A stretch of DNA of 64,000 bases from Spirochaeta cellobiosiphila DSM 17781. Lineage in GTDB: Bacteria; Spirochaetota; Spirochaetia; DSM-17781. Under the pieces are notes generated by a model that saw nothing but the letters and a program-made list of their open reading frames with translations, searched no databases and was not told where the DNA came from. Numbering within the stretch: the stretch's first letter is position 1; the number at the start of each line of letters is the position of its first letter. Position numbers and translations under genes: made by a program. The stretch covers positions 1 to 64,000 of the forward strand of contig NZ_AUFW01000019.1 of NCBI RefSeq assembly GCF_000426705.1, given 5' to 3'. Of this stretch, positions 1 to 8,637 are shown one piece after another.

Positions 1-437
1 AATCTATACCTGCTGTAAGGTATACAAATCCACCGGAAAGAGGATTATATGTAATATCTGTAGACTATATCGCGCTTTTATATTTCTCTCATCAATAAGT
101 CGCATTATGATAAGGTCTTCTTTGGACTTTGTTCTAGGAGTATAATATATCCTTGAACGATTAATATTTAGCAAATCACACTGTTGTGAAAGTGATAGAT
201 TTTCATCTTTAGATACCATAGTCACCTTCAATTTATGTTCACCTTTTTCAAGTTTTTTTAAGAAATTGTTCTCAATAGTTTGTTGTCCTATTAAACTTTG
301 AAGATCTTCTTTTTCAGTTTCAAGCTCTTCAACTTTCTTCTTATTGATGTTATTTTTTTGAAATACAGATTCTGCATTTACTAAAAACTCTCGCTTCCAT
401 TGCCTTACTTGCTTTTTCTTCTGCCCATATCATCTTC
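1..437 (-). pseudogene. IS3-family transposase remnant (OrfA end plus OrfB start)
   Basis: Reading leftwards from about 437, one frame gives the basic, leucine-zipper-like end of an IS3 OrfA (KKKQVRQWKREFL, then a Glu/Lys-rich coiled coil). It runs straight into the start of OrfB (SLSQQCDLLNINRSRIYY). The frame closes at base 4. Another frame at 1-75 encodes STDITYNPLSGGFVYLTA, which matches the start of the IS3 DDE catalytic domain, preceded by a TAG where Trp is usual. The element therefore continues past the left edge but is already broken here by loss of sequence and nonsense change. Relationship to the IS3 family is inferred from motif memory. Confidence 0.8.
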
Positions 438-820
438 TATTATAGATTTATATATACAGGAGTGAACTTAATTTTCAGAATATCTGTTTAAAAAAGTTAG
501 ACCGTTATACTTTCCTCTGTTGTTATTTTAGGTTAAGCAAATGAAAAGGTAATATATTCAGAAACCAATCGGACATAGACTTTTCTGGAGCTAGTTGAGT
601 AACTATTGTTTTTTAATTCTCAATCATATTTTCCAGAATCGAAGGAACTTCTTCTTTTGCTATATATTTCTTGCTTTGCATATTTCTTAATATCCCTGTT
701 AGTTTAAGAATATTAATAATTTATTTAAAATGAATTTATGATAGAGTATTTATAGTACTACGGGATAAGAGTAGTTATAGGCAAGAAGCGCTAAAGGTTC
801 TTTTATACTGGAGAAATACT
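438..820. other. Intergenic stretch, no supported gene
   Basis: AT-rich sequence between the IS3 remnant and the first intact plus-strand gene. Short minus-strand frames exist (for example one at about 530-605 reading TQLAPEKSMSDWFLN), but none is long enough or recognisable. The last 20 bases hold the ribosome binding site (GGAG) of the next gene. Confidence 0.5.
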
Positions 821-1549
821 ATGAATGAGATTGAACTGATAGAATCTAAAGAGAAAACGGATATCAAACTCTTTCCCAAATTAAAAGAAAGCCTGACCGA
901 AACAAAGGGCTATTCCAGAAAACTACTGCCGATCCTTTCCTTTGACAGCGGGCTTATCCGTCCCGAATGGAAGGGAGTGAAGTTTAAATTTATTTATCAT
1001 TCCCTTTCCATTTCCCGTTTGGATTTTAAACCGAAGGAGGGGAAATATGAACTTCTCGCCTTTGAAGGTACCATGAAATCTGTTCAAGATTATGGAGATA
1101 TTGAACAGAACCAGCTCTATCTTAAACCCTTTGATGGAGATGAAAATATTGAGAAAACCCTGTTAAGCCGACAGTATTACAATGATAAGAATATTCTCCT
1201 TACCGAGTTAAAAGATCCTTTCGAGAAAACAGAAATTGAATATACAGTCATAAATTCACTTGAACTTCCGATTCGGAAAAAGAATTACTTTCGAATCGGA
1301 GAGACCTGGAATCCTTCCTGGGATGATGTGGAATACACCTATGATGATGAAGGTTACCTGAAGAAATACAAAAAATTATTTGAGCACAAAATGCTGACCG
1401 GAACCGAAAAGTTCACCTATTCGAAGCTGAAAAACGGGGTGAAGATTACCCATCCCAGACTTGGATGGTGTGCAACCATAAAAGAAGATAGTAAATACGG
1501 AACCTGGGATGTGGAGATAAAGGCCCCAACAAAGAATCCTATTCCCTAA
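821..1549 (+). CDS. Hypothetical protein, 242 aa
   Basis: Soluble, charged protein with no signal peptide or membrane segment and no family that I recognise. The ATG is preceded by a GGAG ribosome binding site at good spacing. The middle is rich in Asp/Glu and aromatic residues (WNPSWDDVEYTYDDEG near residue 167) and the C-terminal part ends in short beta-strand-like stretches (LGWCATIKED). Base composition is less AT-rich than the neighbours, like the following DUF1963-like gene, so the two may have arrived together. Its place in an array of small proteins that resemble toxin-immunity genes suggests an accessory role; this is inference from context only. Confidence 0.6.
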   Translation: MNEIELIESKEKTDIKLFPKLKESLTETKGYSRKLLPILSFDSGLIRPEWKGVKFKFIYHSLSISRLDFKPKEGKYELLAFEGTMKSVQDYGDIEQNQLYLKPFDGDENIEKTLLSRQYYNDKNILLTELKDPFEKTEIEYTVINSLELPIRKKNYFRIGETWNPSWDDVEYTYDDEGYLKKYKKLFEHKMLTGTEKFTYSKLKNGVKITHPRLGWCATIKEDSKYGTWDVEIKAPTKNPIP

Positions 1550-1656
1550 ACACAACAACATCACTGAATGAAGTAATTCGATACATTGTCTTTAACAATT
1601 TTCTCTTTGAAACTCATTTCAACTTTCTGAAAATATTCTGCTGGCAGGAAAATGAT

Positions 1657-2287
1657 ATGAAAATCAGAGAACTCATGACTCTGAATTACGATAAAGAGAG
1701 TGAACTTCCGCAAGTTTTTGATGTTCAGATCGAGATGATGGAAGACGAAACAAAAACCATCGACCTCTACTATCTGGAAAAGTCCGATGATAAAGTGGTC
1801 TTCCACATCCATGATCACGAAACTCAATTTACCCTAACAAAAATTGATCATGGATATAATGTCCTTCGTGAATACAAAAATGAAGAAGGAAACTATGATA
1901 AACCTAGAGAATACACCATTCACTCCAACCGCAACATAAAAGAAGTGATCATGAATATTCTTACAAACTTAAATTTATACGCCGATAATTTCGGCACAAA
2001 AGAAGAGGTCATTCCCTATTCTTACACAGCACTAAACTGTGAATACGAATATGCAGATAAAGAAAAAATGCGTCATGTCTACAGAATAGTACACCACACA
2101 CCGACTACTAAAGCCTCTTTGTATTTAGACGAGCCCCACTGGTGTCAAAGTGATGCCCCCCCTTGATCCGGAGGGTAATCCAATGACCTTTGCTGCACAG
2201 CTAGAATATGGAGATATCTTCGGAACCCTCTACCTCTTTTACTCAGAAAAGTACAATCTGTTAAGCCAGGTGTTTCAGTGTACCTGA
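1657..2287 (+). pseudogene. DUF1963-like protein, frameshifted in a C7 run
   Basis: The open frame from 1657 stops at 2166, directly after a run of seven C. In the next frame the protein continues as DPEGNPMTFAAQLEYGDIFG and ends with TGA at 2285-2287. Joined across the C run, the C-terminal half reads PHWCQSDAPP..DPEGNPMTFAAQ..GTLYLFY, which resembles the DUF1963 (YwqG-like) pattern of a Trp-Gln-Asp core followed by a Pro-Met-x-Phe-x-x-Gln motif. The start codon lacks a strong ribosome binding site. The break may be a real mutation or a homopolymer sequencing error. DUF1963 proteins occur among immunity genes of polymorphic toxin systems, which agrees with the surroundings. Confidence 0.6.
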
Positions 2288-2385
2288 TTTGAGAGAACAT
2301 ATATGGATACACAGCTGTCCAAAATAAATATTGAAACGGGTATTATAGAAACCGATCTCCAATTACAATAAAAGGATATCGACTA

Positions 2386-2700
2386 ATGAGTCATCAGAAT
2401 ACCGTTTTTCACAACTTCTTCAATTTATTCAAAGACATGATTTTGCAAAGTTAGTTAAAAAGTATAAGGGAGACTTTCACTCCAATGGTTTTAGCTGTTT
2501 GCTCAACTCTCATGTCAAACTCAATCACTCTGGATACATTCCTTCTGTTCTGACCATGACAGACCCAGTTGTCATCCGGTGACATTGTAGTATTTGATAG
2601 TGCCTACAATAACTTTAAGATCTTTTCAAACCAAGACAATAGCAGCAATGTACAAGGATAGAAGGAAGATTCGAAATACACTAATGATACAGATCTGAAT
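2386..2700 (+). pseudogene. IS4-family transposase remnant
   Basis: Two decayed pieces of an IS4-type DDE transposase can be read. An N-terminal part beginning MSHQNTVF continues in a shifted frame as FSQLLQFIQRHDFAKLVKKY, matching the usual opening of this family. Near 2579 a catalytic-region piece reads DIVVFDSAYNNFKIF, matching the conserved DRAYNDFKIF region with Arg changed to Ser. The DNA between them lacks the roughly 200 codons expected, and stops occur in every frame, so this is a deletion remnant. Confidence 0.7.
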
Positions 2701-2759
2701 ATGTATGATAAGCTATTTATTATTAAAAATGGATATGGCTAAACAAGCCTAAATTAATC

Positions 2760-2915
2760 GATGATTTTAGTGAAAGGAATACTGGACAGTTAGGTCTTGC
2801 TTGTTGAGATAATCTATTTTGGACAGCTATGATTCTAGAATTACTTGGATATGAAAGTTCTAAAACAACTGAGATATATACTCATGTGTCTAAGAATGCT
2901 ATAAATAAAGTATAA
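2760..2915 (+). pseudogene. Tyrosine recombinase C-terminal fragment
   Basis: The frame ending at 2915 reads ELLGYESSKTTEIYTHVSK. This matches the C-terminal catalytic region of XerD/phage integrases (LLGHSSIKTTEIYTHVS), including the nucleophilic Tyr. His of the LLGH motif is replaced by Tyr and a TGA lies upstream in the same frame. No full-length integrase is present. It could be the tail of a lost integrase of a genomic island or integron, but the fragment is too short to say which. Confidence 0.65.
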
Positions 2916-2974
2916 AAACTTTTAGTGAGTTGTTCTAAAAAGGAGAATTTATGATAAATGAAAAATATAAACAT

Positions 2975-3011
2975 TTGTGCTTACGACTCGATATGGGTGT
3001 TATAAGCACAA
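2975..3011. repeat. 9-bp inverted repeat upstream of the amidohydrolase
   Basis: TTGTGCTTA at 2975-2983 and TAAGCACAA at 3003-3011 form a perfect 9-bp stem around a 19-base loop. There is no T-run, so it is not a clear terminator. The right arm contains GTTATAAGCACAAT, which loosely resembles the GTTAGGCACAAT core upstream of the GNAT gene at 6057. Confidence 0.5.
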
Positions 3012-3060
3012 TTAATTATACACAGACGTTGCCAGTAATTGAAATAAAAAGGTACAAAAA

Positions 3061-4032
3061 ATGAAATTAATAGCTGTTGAAGAGCATTTTTTAACAAATG
3101 AAGTAAGTGAACAATGGAAAAAATATTCAAAGGACGATCCCACCAGTAATCTTCATCTAGGTGAGGTTGAAGATCGATTAGACGATATTAGTGAAGCACG
3201 TCTTAATTTAATGGATGAAACAGGTGTTGATATACAAGTCCTTTCTCTTACAAGTCCTGCACTTCACAACATACAAAACGGAAGTGTCCAATTAGCAAGG
3301 CGAACAAACGATTACTTATCAAAAATTATTGAAAAGTATCCGGAAAGGTTTCAAGGTTTTGCCACATTACCTATGCAATCACCTAAAGATATTGTAAAAG
3401 AACTAGAGCATTCAGTAAATTCTTTAGATTTTAAAGGAGCAATGCTTTGTGGAAGAACCGGAGAAAAAAATTTAGACCACAAAGATTATTGGGAACTGTT
3501 TGAATGTGCAGAGTCACTTGATGTTCCGTTGTTTATACATCCTCAAATTCCACAGAAAGCAATAAGAGATATCTATTACTCGGGTTTTGATGATTTTACC
3601 AATCTTGCTTTTTCTACATTTGGACTTGGTTGGCATTATGAAGCAGGAATTCAATTTATAAGATTAGTTTTAGCTAAAGTCTTTGATCGTTTCCCTAAAT
3701 TGCAAATTGTTTTAGGGCATTGGGGCGAAGTTATTTTATTCTACACAGAAAGATTAGCGTCCTTAAGTAAGGTCAGCAAACTAGATAAAGCTTTTATAGA
3801 TTATGTTCAACAAAATTTATATGTAACATCTAGTGGGATGTTTAGTTCTGAATATTTAAAACGTTCTGTTGAGATTATTGGAATTGATAGAATTTTATTT
3901 TCACAAGACTATCCTTATCAATACCGTCCTGGTAGAGATGCTCAGAATTTCTTGCAAAATTTAAATTTAAGTAAAGAAGATAAGGAAAAATTTGCTTTTA
4001 AAAATTGGGAGAGTTTAATAAATAGAAGTTAA
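3061..4032 (+). CDS. Amidohydrolase-2 family (ACMSD / resorcylate decarboxylase-like) protein
   Basis: A 323-residue protein with the TIM-barrel pattern of the amidohydrolase-related decarboxylases (ACMSD, gamma-resorcylate and 2,3-dihydroxybenzoate decarboxylases). The N-terminal VEEHF supplies the metal-binding Glu7-x-His9 motif. Other expected ligands are His160 (LFIHPQ), His220 (LGHWGE) and Asp283 (SQDYPY). Length and motif order fit complete non-oxidative aromatic decarboxylases, which use Mn or Zn to remove CO2 from hydroxybenzoates. The exact substrate cannot be read from sequence; a hydrolase of a small lactone is the alternative. A weak GG-type ribosome binding site (AAAGGT) precedes the ATG. 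It stands alone between mobile-element debris, so horizontal acquisition is likely. Confidence 0.85.
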   Translation: MKLIAVEEHFLTNEVSEQWKKYSKDDPTSNLHLGEVEDRLDDISEARLNLMDETGVDIQVLSLTSPALHNIQNGSVQLARRTNDYLSKIIEKYPERFQGFATLPMQSPKDIVKELEHSVNSLDFKGAMLCGRTGEKNLDHKDYWELFECAESLDVPLFIHPQIPQKAIRDIYYSGFDDFTNLAFSTFGLGWHYEAGIQFIRLVLAKVFDRFPKLQIVLGHWGEVILFYTERLASLSKVSKLDKAFIDYVQQNLYVTSSGMFSSEYLKRSVEIIGIDRILFSQDYPYQYRPGRDAQNFLQNLNLSKEDKEKFAFKNWESLINRS

Positions 4033-4391
4033 CATTCTTTTATGAGCATAAGAATCCGCCATCCATGGCGGATAGAAATTCAAGCTAGTTTATATGCAAG
4101 ATTGAAAGATCCATTTGATAATCTTATTGTTATAATGGATTTATAAGACAGATGAATCAGGATTTGTAATTGGGAATAATAAAGTCTGACCGTTCGACAT
4201 CCCTATCTCACTATATTTTATTACTCCGGCATTTACTGTTTATTACAGCTGAAACGGACAAAGTCTTTGTCATGTTTTTTGCCTTCGGGACGATTTGGCA
4301 GCTTAGCTCGGCGCTGAGACTGTAGAAAAAGCCAACTTTTCAACAGATCTCAAGAAATCCATGATAAAATTCCTAAAACGGGAGGATTCAC
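4033..4391. other. Intergenic region with a GC-rich hairpin and IS1182 left flank
   Basis: No gene is visible. At 4054-4073 a perfect 9-bp stem (ATCCGCCAT / ATGGCGGAT) with a 2-base loop follows the amidohydrolase gene; it has no T-run and may be a weak terminator or a palindromic site. From about 4245 the sequence becomes less AT-rich and leads into the IS1182-type transposase fragment, so it is probably the left end of that element. Confidence 0.5.
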
Positions 4392-4724
4392 ATGGCAAAG
4401 TATAACGACTATTCTTACCAACAGACATTGATGAGTCCCGTAAGCTTCAAAAAGCAGATATTACCCGGTACATTCGAATACACACTTTCCCATTTAATTG
4501 ATGAACAAATAGACCTGTCCATATTTGCCAACCGGTATGAAAATGATACTACCGATGCTCCTCAGTTTTTTGCGAAGCAAAAGACCGTGCGTACACCCCA
4601 TATAAGGCACAACACCTATGATACGGCCATCCTGTTAAAAATTATCCTTTACACCAAAGGCATAAACAGCAGCCGGAAAATAGCCCAGCTATGTAATGAA
4701 AACATCGTAAGTATATACGAATAA
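4392..4724 (+). pseudogene. IS1182-type transposase, N-terminal fragment
   Basis: The 110 residues match the N-terminal DNA-binding part of IS1182/DUF772-type transposases: an opening with MSPVSFKKQILPGTFEY, then LLKIILYTKGINSSRKIAQL and NENIV. The catalytic DDE domain of some 350 residues is missing; the frame ends at TAA just after NIVSIYE. A good GGAGG ribosome binding site precedes the ATG. The gene is a truncated, inactive remnant. Confidence 0.8.
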
Positions 4725-4792
4725 GAAAGTAAGTAATTTCACATGTGTATTCAAAGATATTTATTTCTTGTCAATATAAATTGGAGGTGCGT

Positions 4793-5161
4793 ATGCTTCT
4801 TTTAGCAATTATTTCAATTACATTAGCTTTAGTATTTTATTCTATTGGTGTCTGGAGTGAGAAACTACAGGGGAAACTCAGGTTATGGCATGTAATTATT
4901 TTTTGGATAGGTTTTATATTCGATTCGTTAGGGACAACCTTAATGAGTAAAATCGCCCAAAATGGTTTTCAAATAAATTTTCATGGTATTACAGGTATAG
5001 TCGCAATTTTATTAATGTTTTTTCATGCAACTTGGGCAAGCGTTGTAATAAAAGACAAAAATGAAATAGTACTATTAAAATTCCATAAATTCAGTATCTT
5101 TGTTTGGCTTGTTTGGCTGATTCCTTACATTTCTGGAGCCATATTTGGAATGGCAAGATGA
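4793..5161 (+). CDS. HsmA family (TIGR03987-like) membrane protein
   Basis: Small integral membrane protein of 122 residues with four predicted hydrophobic segments (about residues 1-18, 28-48, 57-78 and 90-118). It carries the family pattern GVWSEKLQGKLRLWHVIIFW, then FDSLGTT and the HATWA motif. The ATG at 4793 is chosen over an upstream in-frame start because TTGGAGG lies six bases before it. The molecular role of this family is not known to me. It ends with TGA, showing that TGA is an ordinary stop here. It is intact although flanked by broken genes. Confidence 0.75.
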   Translation: MLLLAIISITLALVFYSIGVWSEKLQGKLRLWHVIIFWIGFIFDSLGTTLMSKIAQNGFQINFHGITGIVAILLMFFHATWASVVIKDKNEIVLLKFHKFSIFVWLVWLIPYISGAIFGMAR

Positions 5162-5295
5162 GTACATAAATGAAATTAATAAGAAATCTAAAGTCTCGTT
5201 AGCTAGGCTCCCCTTCGCAGAGCTAAATAAGATACATTGAAACGACAAGAAGTAAGGTGTTCTGTAGAGTTCAACTATAAAATAAAGGAGAGACA

Positions 5296-5718
5296 ATGGA
5301 TATTAAATGAAAAGAATATCGTTTTTCCTCAAGGCAAAGATATGACCCAGTAGCTAATAAAATACCTCCTCATATCACATTAGTCTTTCCTTTTGAGAGT
5401 GATTTTTCAAAAGATGATATAGTTGACCATCTTGAACAAACTCTTAATAATGTTAAAGCTTTACCAATAAAATTAAGAAGTATAAAAGCTCAAGAGTCAT
5501 ATGGTTATTATTTAATTCTAAACATTTCTGAGGGCAAGGATATAATAACAAAATTGCATGAAAATCTATATAAAGGATTATTATCATCAATTAAGCCTAA
5601 ATGACTAGACGTAAATAAATATACACCACATATCACTATTGGAAGATTTGACTCTAATGAAGGAATGCTTATTTCAGAAAAAGATTGCTCTAAATTTGAC
5701 ACGATATTTGAATCCTAA
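5296..5718 (+). pseudogene. 2'-5' RNA ligase / LigT-like protein with two in-frame TGA codons
   Basis: A single frame of 141 codons starts at ATG 5296 behind an AGGAG site and ends at TAA 5716-5718. It contains TGA at codon 5 (5308-5310) and codon 103 (5602-5604) but no other stop. Both phosphodiesterase/ligase signature motifs are present: PPHITLVFPF and YTPHITIGRF (the HxT pair of the 2H family). The second TGA sits in KPK-TGA-LDVNKYTPH. The frame contains no TGG, so both TGA codons could be at Trp positions. The cautious call is a pseudogene by two nonsense mutations; import from an organism reading UGA as Trp, or readthrough, are alternatives. Confidence 0.7.
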
Positions 5719-6056
5719 AAATAAAGAGGATATGAATGGAAAATTTAAAAGGAAATATTAGACATAGAAAGACTTATTAGTTTTAAACGAAATGATAGAT
5801 AGTTGATAATTGCTACATAACAAGCTTTTGAACCAGATTTTACTATTGTCACACATATTGCTGAGCAAGATATGCGCCTCTATGTCTCAACTATGTTCAG
5901 GCTGTAAAACAGCTTAAAACGACGTTACATTCACGCAAATTTTAAACTTGACCAAATGAGACAAACGGTGAAACCTTAAGAAAATGAAAACGTCGTATAT
6001 TAGCAGAACGTTAGGCACAATAATCAATTGAGTTTTGATTGAAAAGGAGTACTTAG
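5719..6056. other. Non-coding stretch with decayed coding fragments
   Basis: No intact gene. A short frame at about 5820-5909 reads FEPDFTIVTHIAEQDMRLYV and looks like a piece of a lost gene, which I cannot assign. The right end carries the attC-like core described separately and the ribosome binding site (AAGGAG) of the GNAT gene. Confidence 0.4.
5937..6016 (+). repeat. Possible integron attC-like site upstream of the GNAT gene
   Basis: The right part AGAACGTTAGGC (6005-6016) matches the 3' core of integron attC sites (R' box GTTAGGC, preceded by AAC). An internal inverted pair ACGACGTT and AACGTCGT flanks the middle, as attC arms do. The left core (R'' box GCCTAAC) is not clear in this copy. 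A GCCTAAC box does occur just downstream of the gene at 6889. No integrase IntI is in the window, so this is a suggestion based on short motifs only. Confidence 0.35.
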
Positions 6057-6857
6057 ATGATTGATAACTACATAATTTCAACAATGTCAAAGATAGAGAA
6101 GCTCGAGTTAGAATTAACTGTTTTTAATTCAAAAAGAGCATTGTCAAATATTGAAAAAAATATAGAAATTATAAGAATAGGTAATAGCACACTAATAATA
6201 GATAGAAATTCACCGAAATCTGGCTATTATAACCGAGTTAAAGGATTTGGTGATGGAGATATTGACAAACTCAAAAGTATACTCAATACGTATAGTAAAT
6301 ATAATATAGAACCTTTTTTTGAAGTTACACCCAATAATATAACCGAAAGTGTTTCAAAAGCTTTGAACAAAGAAGGTTATGCAAATATAGAGCAATTAGT
6401 CTATATGGAGTTGAATGAATTAGAAGTATCAGAGAGCAACAGAAATGTAGATTTTGAAATAGTTAAGGTGTCTGATGCCAATTCAGAAGAATTTGTAGAT
6501 ATTATTCAGCAGTCAAATGGAGGCATGGACATAAGTAAAGAGGTAGTTGAGAATAAGAAACATTATTTCTATAAACCGTGTTTTCATAACTACATAGCTT
6601 ATAGTCGTGGTGAAGTAGCAGGAATGGGATCAATGTTTATTAGTGAGGATGCAGGATATATTGCAAATGATTACACATTTGAAAAAGCAAGAGGACTAGG
6701 ATGTCAAAAAGTATTATTGACCCATAGAATAAACGAAGCAATAAATTTAGGTTTAAAAAGTCTTTATACAGATGTAGTATTTGGAAGCATTAGCCATAAT
6801 AATATGAAGAAATTTGGATTTGAAGACGTATATACGAGCTCTTTCTGGGCAAAATAG
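6057..6857 (+). CDS. GNAT-family N-acetyltransferase
   Basis: A 266-residue protein whose C-terminal half (about residues 140-266) has the acetyl-CoA-binding pattern: a beta strand AGMGSMFISEDAGYIAN, then KARGLGCQKVLLTHRINEA with the pyrophosphate-binding region, and a terminal NNMKKFGFEDVYTS that is typical of the last GNAT strand. The N-terminal half is less conserved and may be a second, degenerate GNAT fold. The substrate is unknown. AAGGAG precedes the ATG at good spacing. The gene is bracketed by GTTAGGC and GCCTAAC, as expected for a gene cassette. Confidence 0.75.
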   Translation: MIDNYIISTMSKIEKLELELTVFNSKRALSNIEKNIEIIRIGNSTLIIDRNSPKSGYYNRVKGFGDGDIDKLKSILNTYSKYNIEPFFEVTPNNITESVSKALNKEGYANIEQLVYMELNELEVSESNRNVDFEIVKVSDANSEEFVDIIQQSNGGMDISKEVVENKKHYFYKPCFHNYIAYSRGEVAGMGSMFISEDAGYIANDYTFEKARGLGCQKVLLTHRINEAINLGLKSLYTDVVFGSISHNNMKKFGFEDVYTSSFWAK

Positions 6858-6994
6858 ATAATCGTTCATGAATACAATTGCTTACAATGCCTAACACAAG
6901 TATATCGATGGTCATGAATGATTCTATGGATTATCTTATTTGGTAGGGTATTTCAGGAAAGTAACCAGGTTTGTTTAAAAAAAAGAACGCCCTA

Positions 6995-7555
6995 TCAGTC
7001 TTTATTATAATCAGCTAAACTAGTCGCTTCTTCAGGTGCTAAATACTTCTCCACCCCTACTAATTTACCGAGGTCTTTTATATGTGTTGGCTCATACCTA
7101 TCCAATTGCTCATATTCGCCATCAACCCATCTAAAGTATGAGATAATTTTCAATCCTTCGTCAGTCTCTGCAACTATAAAAATTCTATGATATTTTGACT
7201 TTCCTTTCTTTACAGTTTTGTCACTACCTGTGTAACACAAATAGATTATTTCCTCACTCAACACACGTTTAATTACATCCCCACACTTTGGATTTTCGTA
7301 CTTCCGTATTTGATAGAATGGACGCTTTTGGACATTTTCTAAATTAACCTTAATTAGTGTTTTAAAACGATACTTATCAAATTCTCCTTCCGATCTGCCA
7401 ATACCAATATCATTGAAAATTGTATGAATGTAATCGTGTATTACAGAGTCATAAACCTTACATTCTTCATCACTAATGTTCTCATTATATCTCATTTTAT
7501 TTGACTCAGATTCATAAGTCAAAAAAGATTCGATAAAGCTTTGTACTTGTTCCAT
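6995..7555 (-). CDS. Hypothetical protein, 186 aa (immunity-like context)
   Basis: Soluble protein with no signal peptide or membrane segment; I do not recognise the family. The N-terminal part is acidic and helical, the C-terminal part is predicted beta-rich (KYHRIFIVAETDEGLKIIS followed by YFRWVDGEYEQLDRYEPTH), somewhat like a cystatin/NTF2-type small domain, but this is only a shape impression. It lies convergent to the GNAT gene and between transposase debris. Position among DUF1963, ankyrin and HEAT genes makes an immunity-type role possible. No ribosome binding site better than a weak AAGT is seen before the ATG. Confidence 0.6.
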   Translation of the reverse strand: MEQVQSFIESFLTYESESNKMRYNENISDEECKVYDSVIHDYIHTIFNDIGIGRSEGEFDKYRFKTLIKVNLENVQKRPFYQIRKYENPKCGDVIKRVLSEEIIYLCYTGSDKTVKKGKSKYHRIFIVAETDEGLKIISYFRWVDGEYEQLDRYEPTHIKDLGKLVGVEKYLAPEEATSLADYNKD

Positions 7556-7601
7556 ACTTATTTTTTTGTATCAAATAATATATTGATATGGCAACCCCCA
7601 A

Positions 7602-7800
7602 TTAAGACACTTTATTCACGAACAGGGAGTTCTTAAATTCAACAGGTGTCATGTAGCTTAATGATCCATGAAATTTTATATTATTGTACAGATATAATTC
7701 CATCTGTGCCCAACTCGTACCTTATTTACGCTTGCTTGTCTTCATTTCTGCTATCCACTTACTTATAGAAGATCTAGCGATATTATATTCAGCCACAATT
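7602..7800 (-). pseudogene. IS3-family transposase remnant (OrfA start joined to OrfB end)
   Basis: Reading leftwards, the first part gives HTQKYKIVAEYNIARSSISK, matching the helix-turn-helix start of an IS3 OrfA. Shortly after, another frame gives LYLYNNIKFHGSLSYMTPVEF and ends with TAA at 7602, matching the extreme C-terminus of OrfB. Almost the whole element between these ends is deleted. The remnant abuts the stop of the neighbouring 138-residue gene, which may have been cut by the insertion. Confidence 0.7.
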
Positions 7801-8217
7801 TTATACTTTTGTGTATGGAGACTTATCATTTTTAATGATTTCAAATTGAGGCCTGAAGTCGGGTTTGATTATTTCAAATAGTTCAATGTAGTGTTTTACA
7901 CGTTTTAGGGAAAGATTTTCTTTTATTGTGCATGGTATGGAATTTAGATAATTTTGTGTCTTGTCTTTTGTGAAATCAAAAAACAAAAAAAAATTTTCTA
8001 ACAGCTTAGTAAGATGCCTGATTTTACCCGAATGAATCAATCTTAGGTTATAAGGGCCTTCAATATCCTTATCTTTTTCAATAGTTATGTTTATATCCAG
8101 ATCATTCAAAAGTTCCATATATTTTTCAGCTCTATTTAAAGAAATATACTCTTTTATGGGATAAGGACACATTGAGAATATATTTTGAGATTCCTTGCGT
8201 AAATGTAATCCCCCCAT
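7801..8217 (-). CDS. Hypothetical protein with an internal duplication, 138 aa
   Basis: The protein contains two similar halves: CPYPIKEYISLNRAEKYMEL (from about residue 17) and IPCTIKENLSLKRVKHYIEL (from about residue 94). Each is a helix-rich unit of some 75 residues. I do not recognise the family. The C-terminal end falls at the junction with an IS3 remnant, so the last residues (KSPYTKV) may be insertion-derived and the second unit may be shortened. Flanked on both sides by transposase debris. Confidence 0.5.
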   Translation of the reverse strand: MGGLHLRKESQNIFSMCPYPIKEYISLNRAEKYMELLNDLDINITIEKDKDIEGPYNLRLIHSGKIRHLTKLLENFFLFFDFTKDKTQNYLNSIPCTIKENLSLKRVKHYIELFEIIKPDFRPQFEIIKNDKSPYTKV

Positions 8218-8225
8218 TATTAACA

Positions 8226-8600
8226 GGAGTAATTTGTAGAATTATTTAAAACCATTCTAGGGGTAATGCCGCCCAAAAACGAATGAGGTCTTTCGTTATT
8301 GTATATCCACATCCATCTTGTCGCAAGTTCTTGTGCATGATAGATAGATTTGAAAATATTCAACTCTAGCCATTCATAATTGCATGTAAGCATTCTGTGT
8401 TGGCTTCCTTTTCTGGATAAAAGATAGTTCGAAACAGTTTTTTTCTACTCCATGTCTAAGAGCATCACTAATGTATTCTGGTCCATTGTCACACCTTAGT
8501 TTTTGTGGTTTTCCTCTCCATTCTATTATTTGCTGGAGTGATCTAATGATTCTTTCAGATGGAAGGGAAAAATCAAATTGGACTTCTCCCAATTTACTAG
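8226..8600 (-). pseudogene. IS3-family OrfB C-terminal fragment
   Basis: A frame reading FDFSLPSERIIRSLQQIIEW then LRCDNGPEYISDAL gives the second catalytic Asp region of an IS3 integrase domain. After a frameshift near 8376 the remainder reads WIYNNERPHSFLGGITPRMV with a stop at the end, matching the usual C-terminus NNERPHxSLGGxTP. The N-terminal half of OrfB and OrfA are missing. This is a third, separate IS3-type remnant. Confidence 0.8.
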
Positions 8601-8637
8601 GAATTGACTTATTAACTTTGGCACAGTTTATCTTGAT

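Noticed and set aside
4196-4215. tRNA-like TTCGA sequence
   Set aside because: No acceptor stem or cloverleaf could be formed around it or around other TTCGA occurrences.
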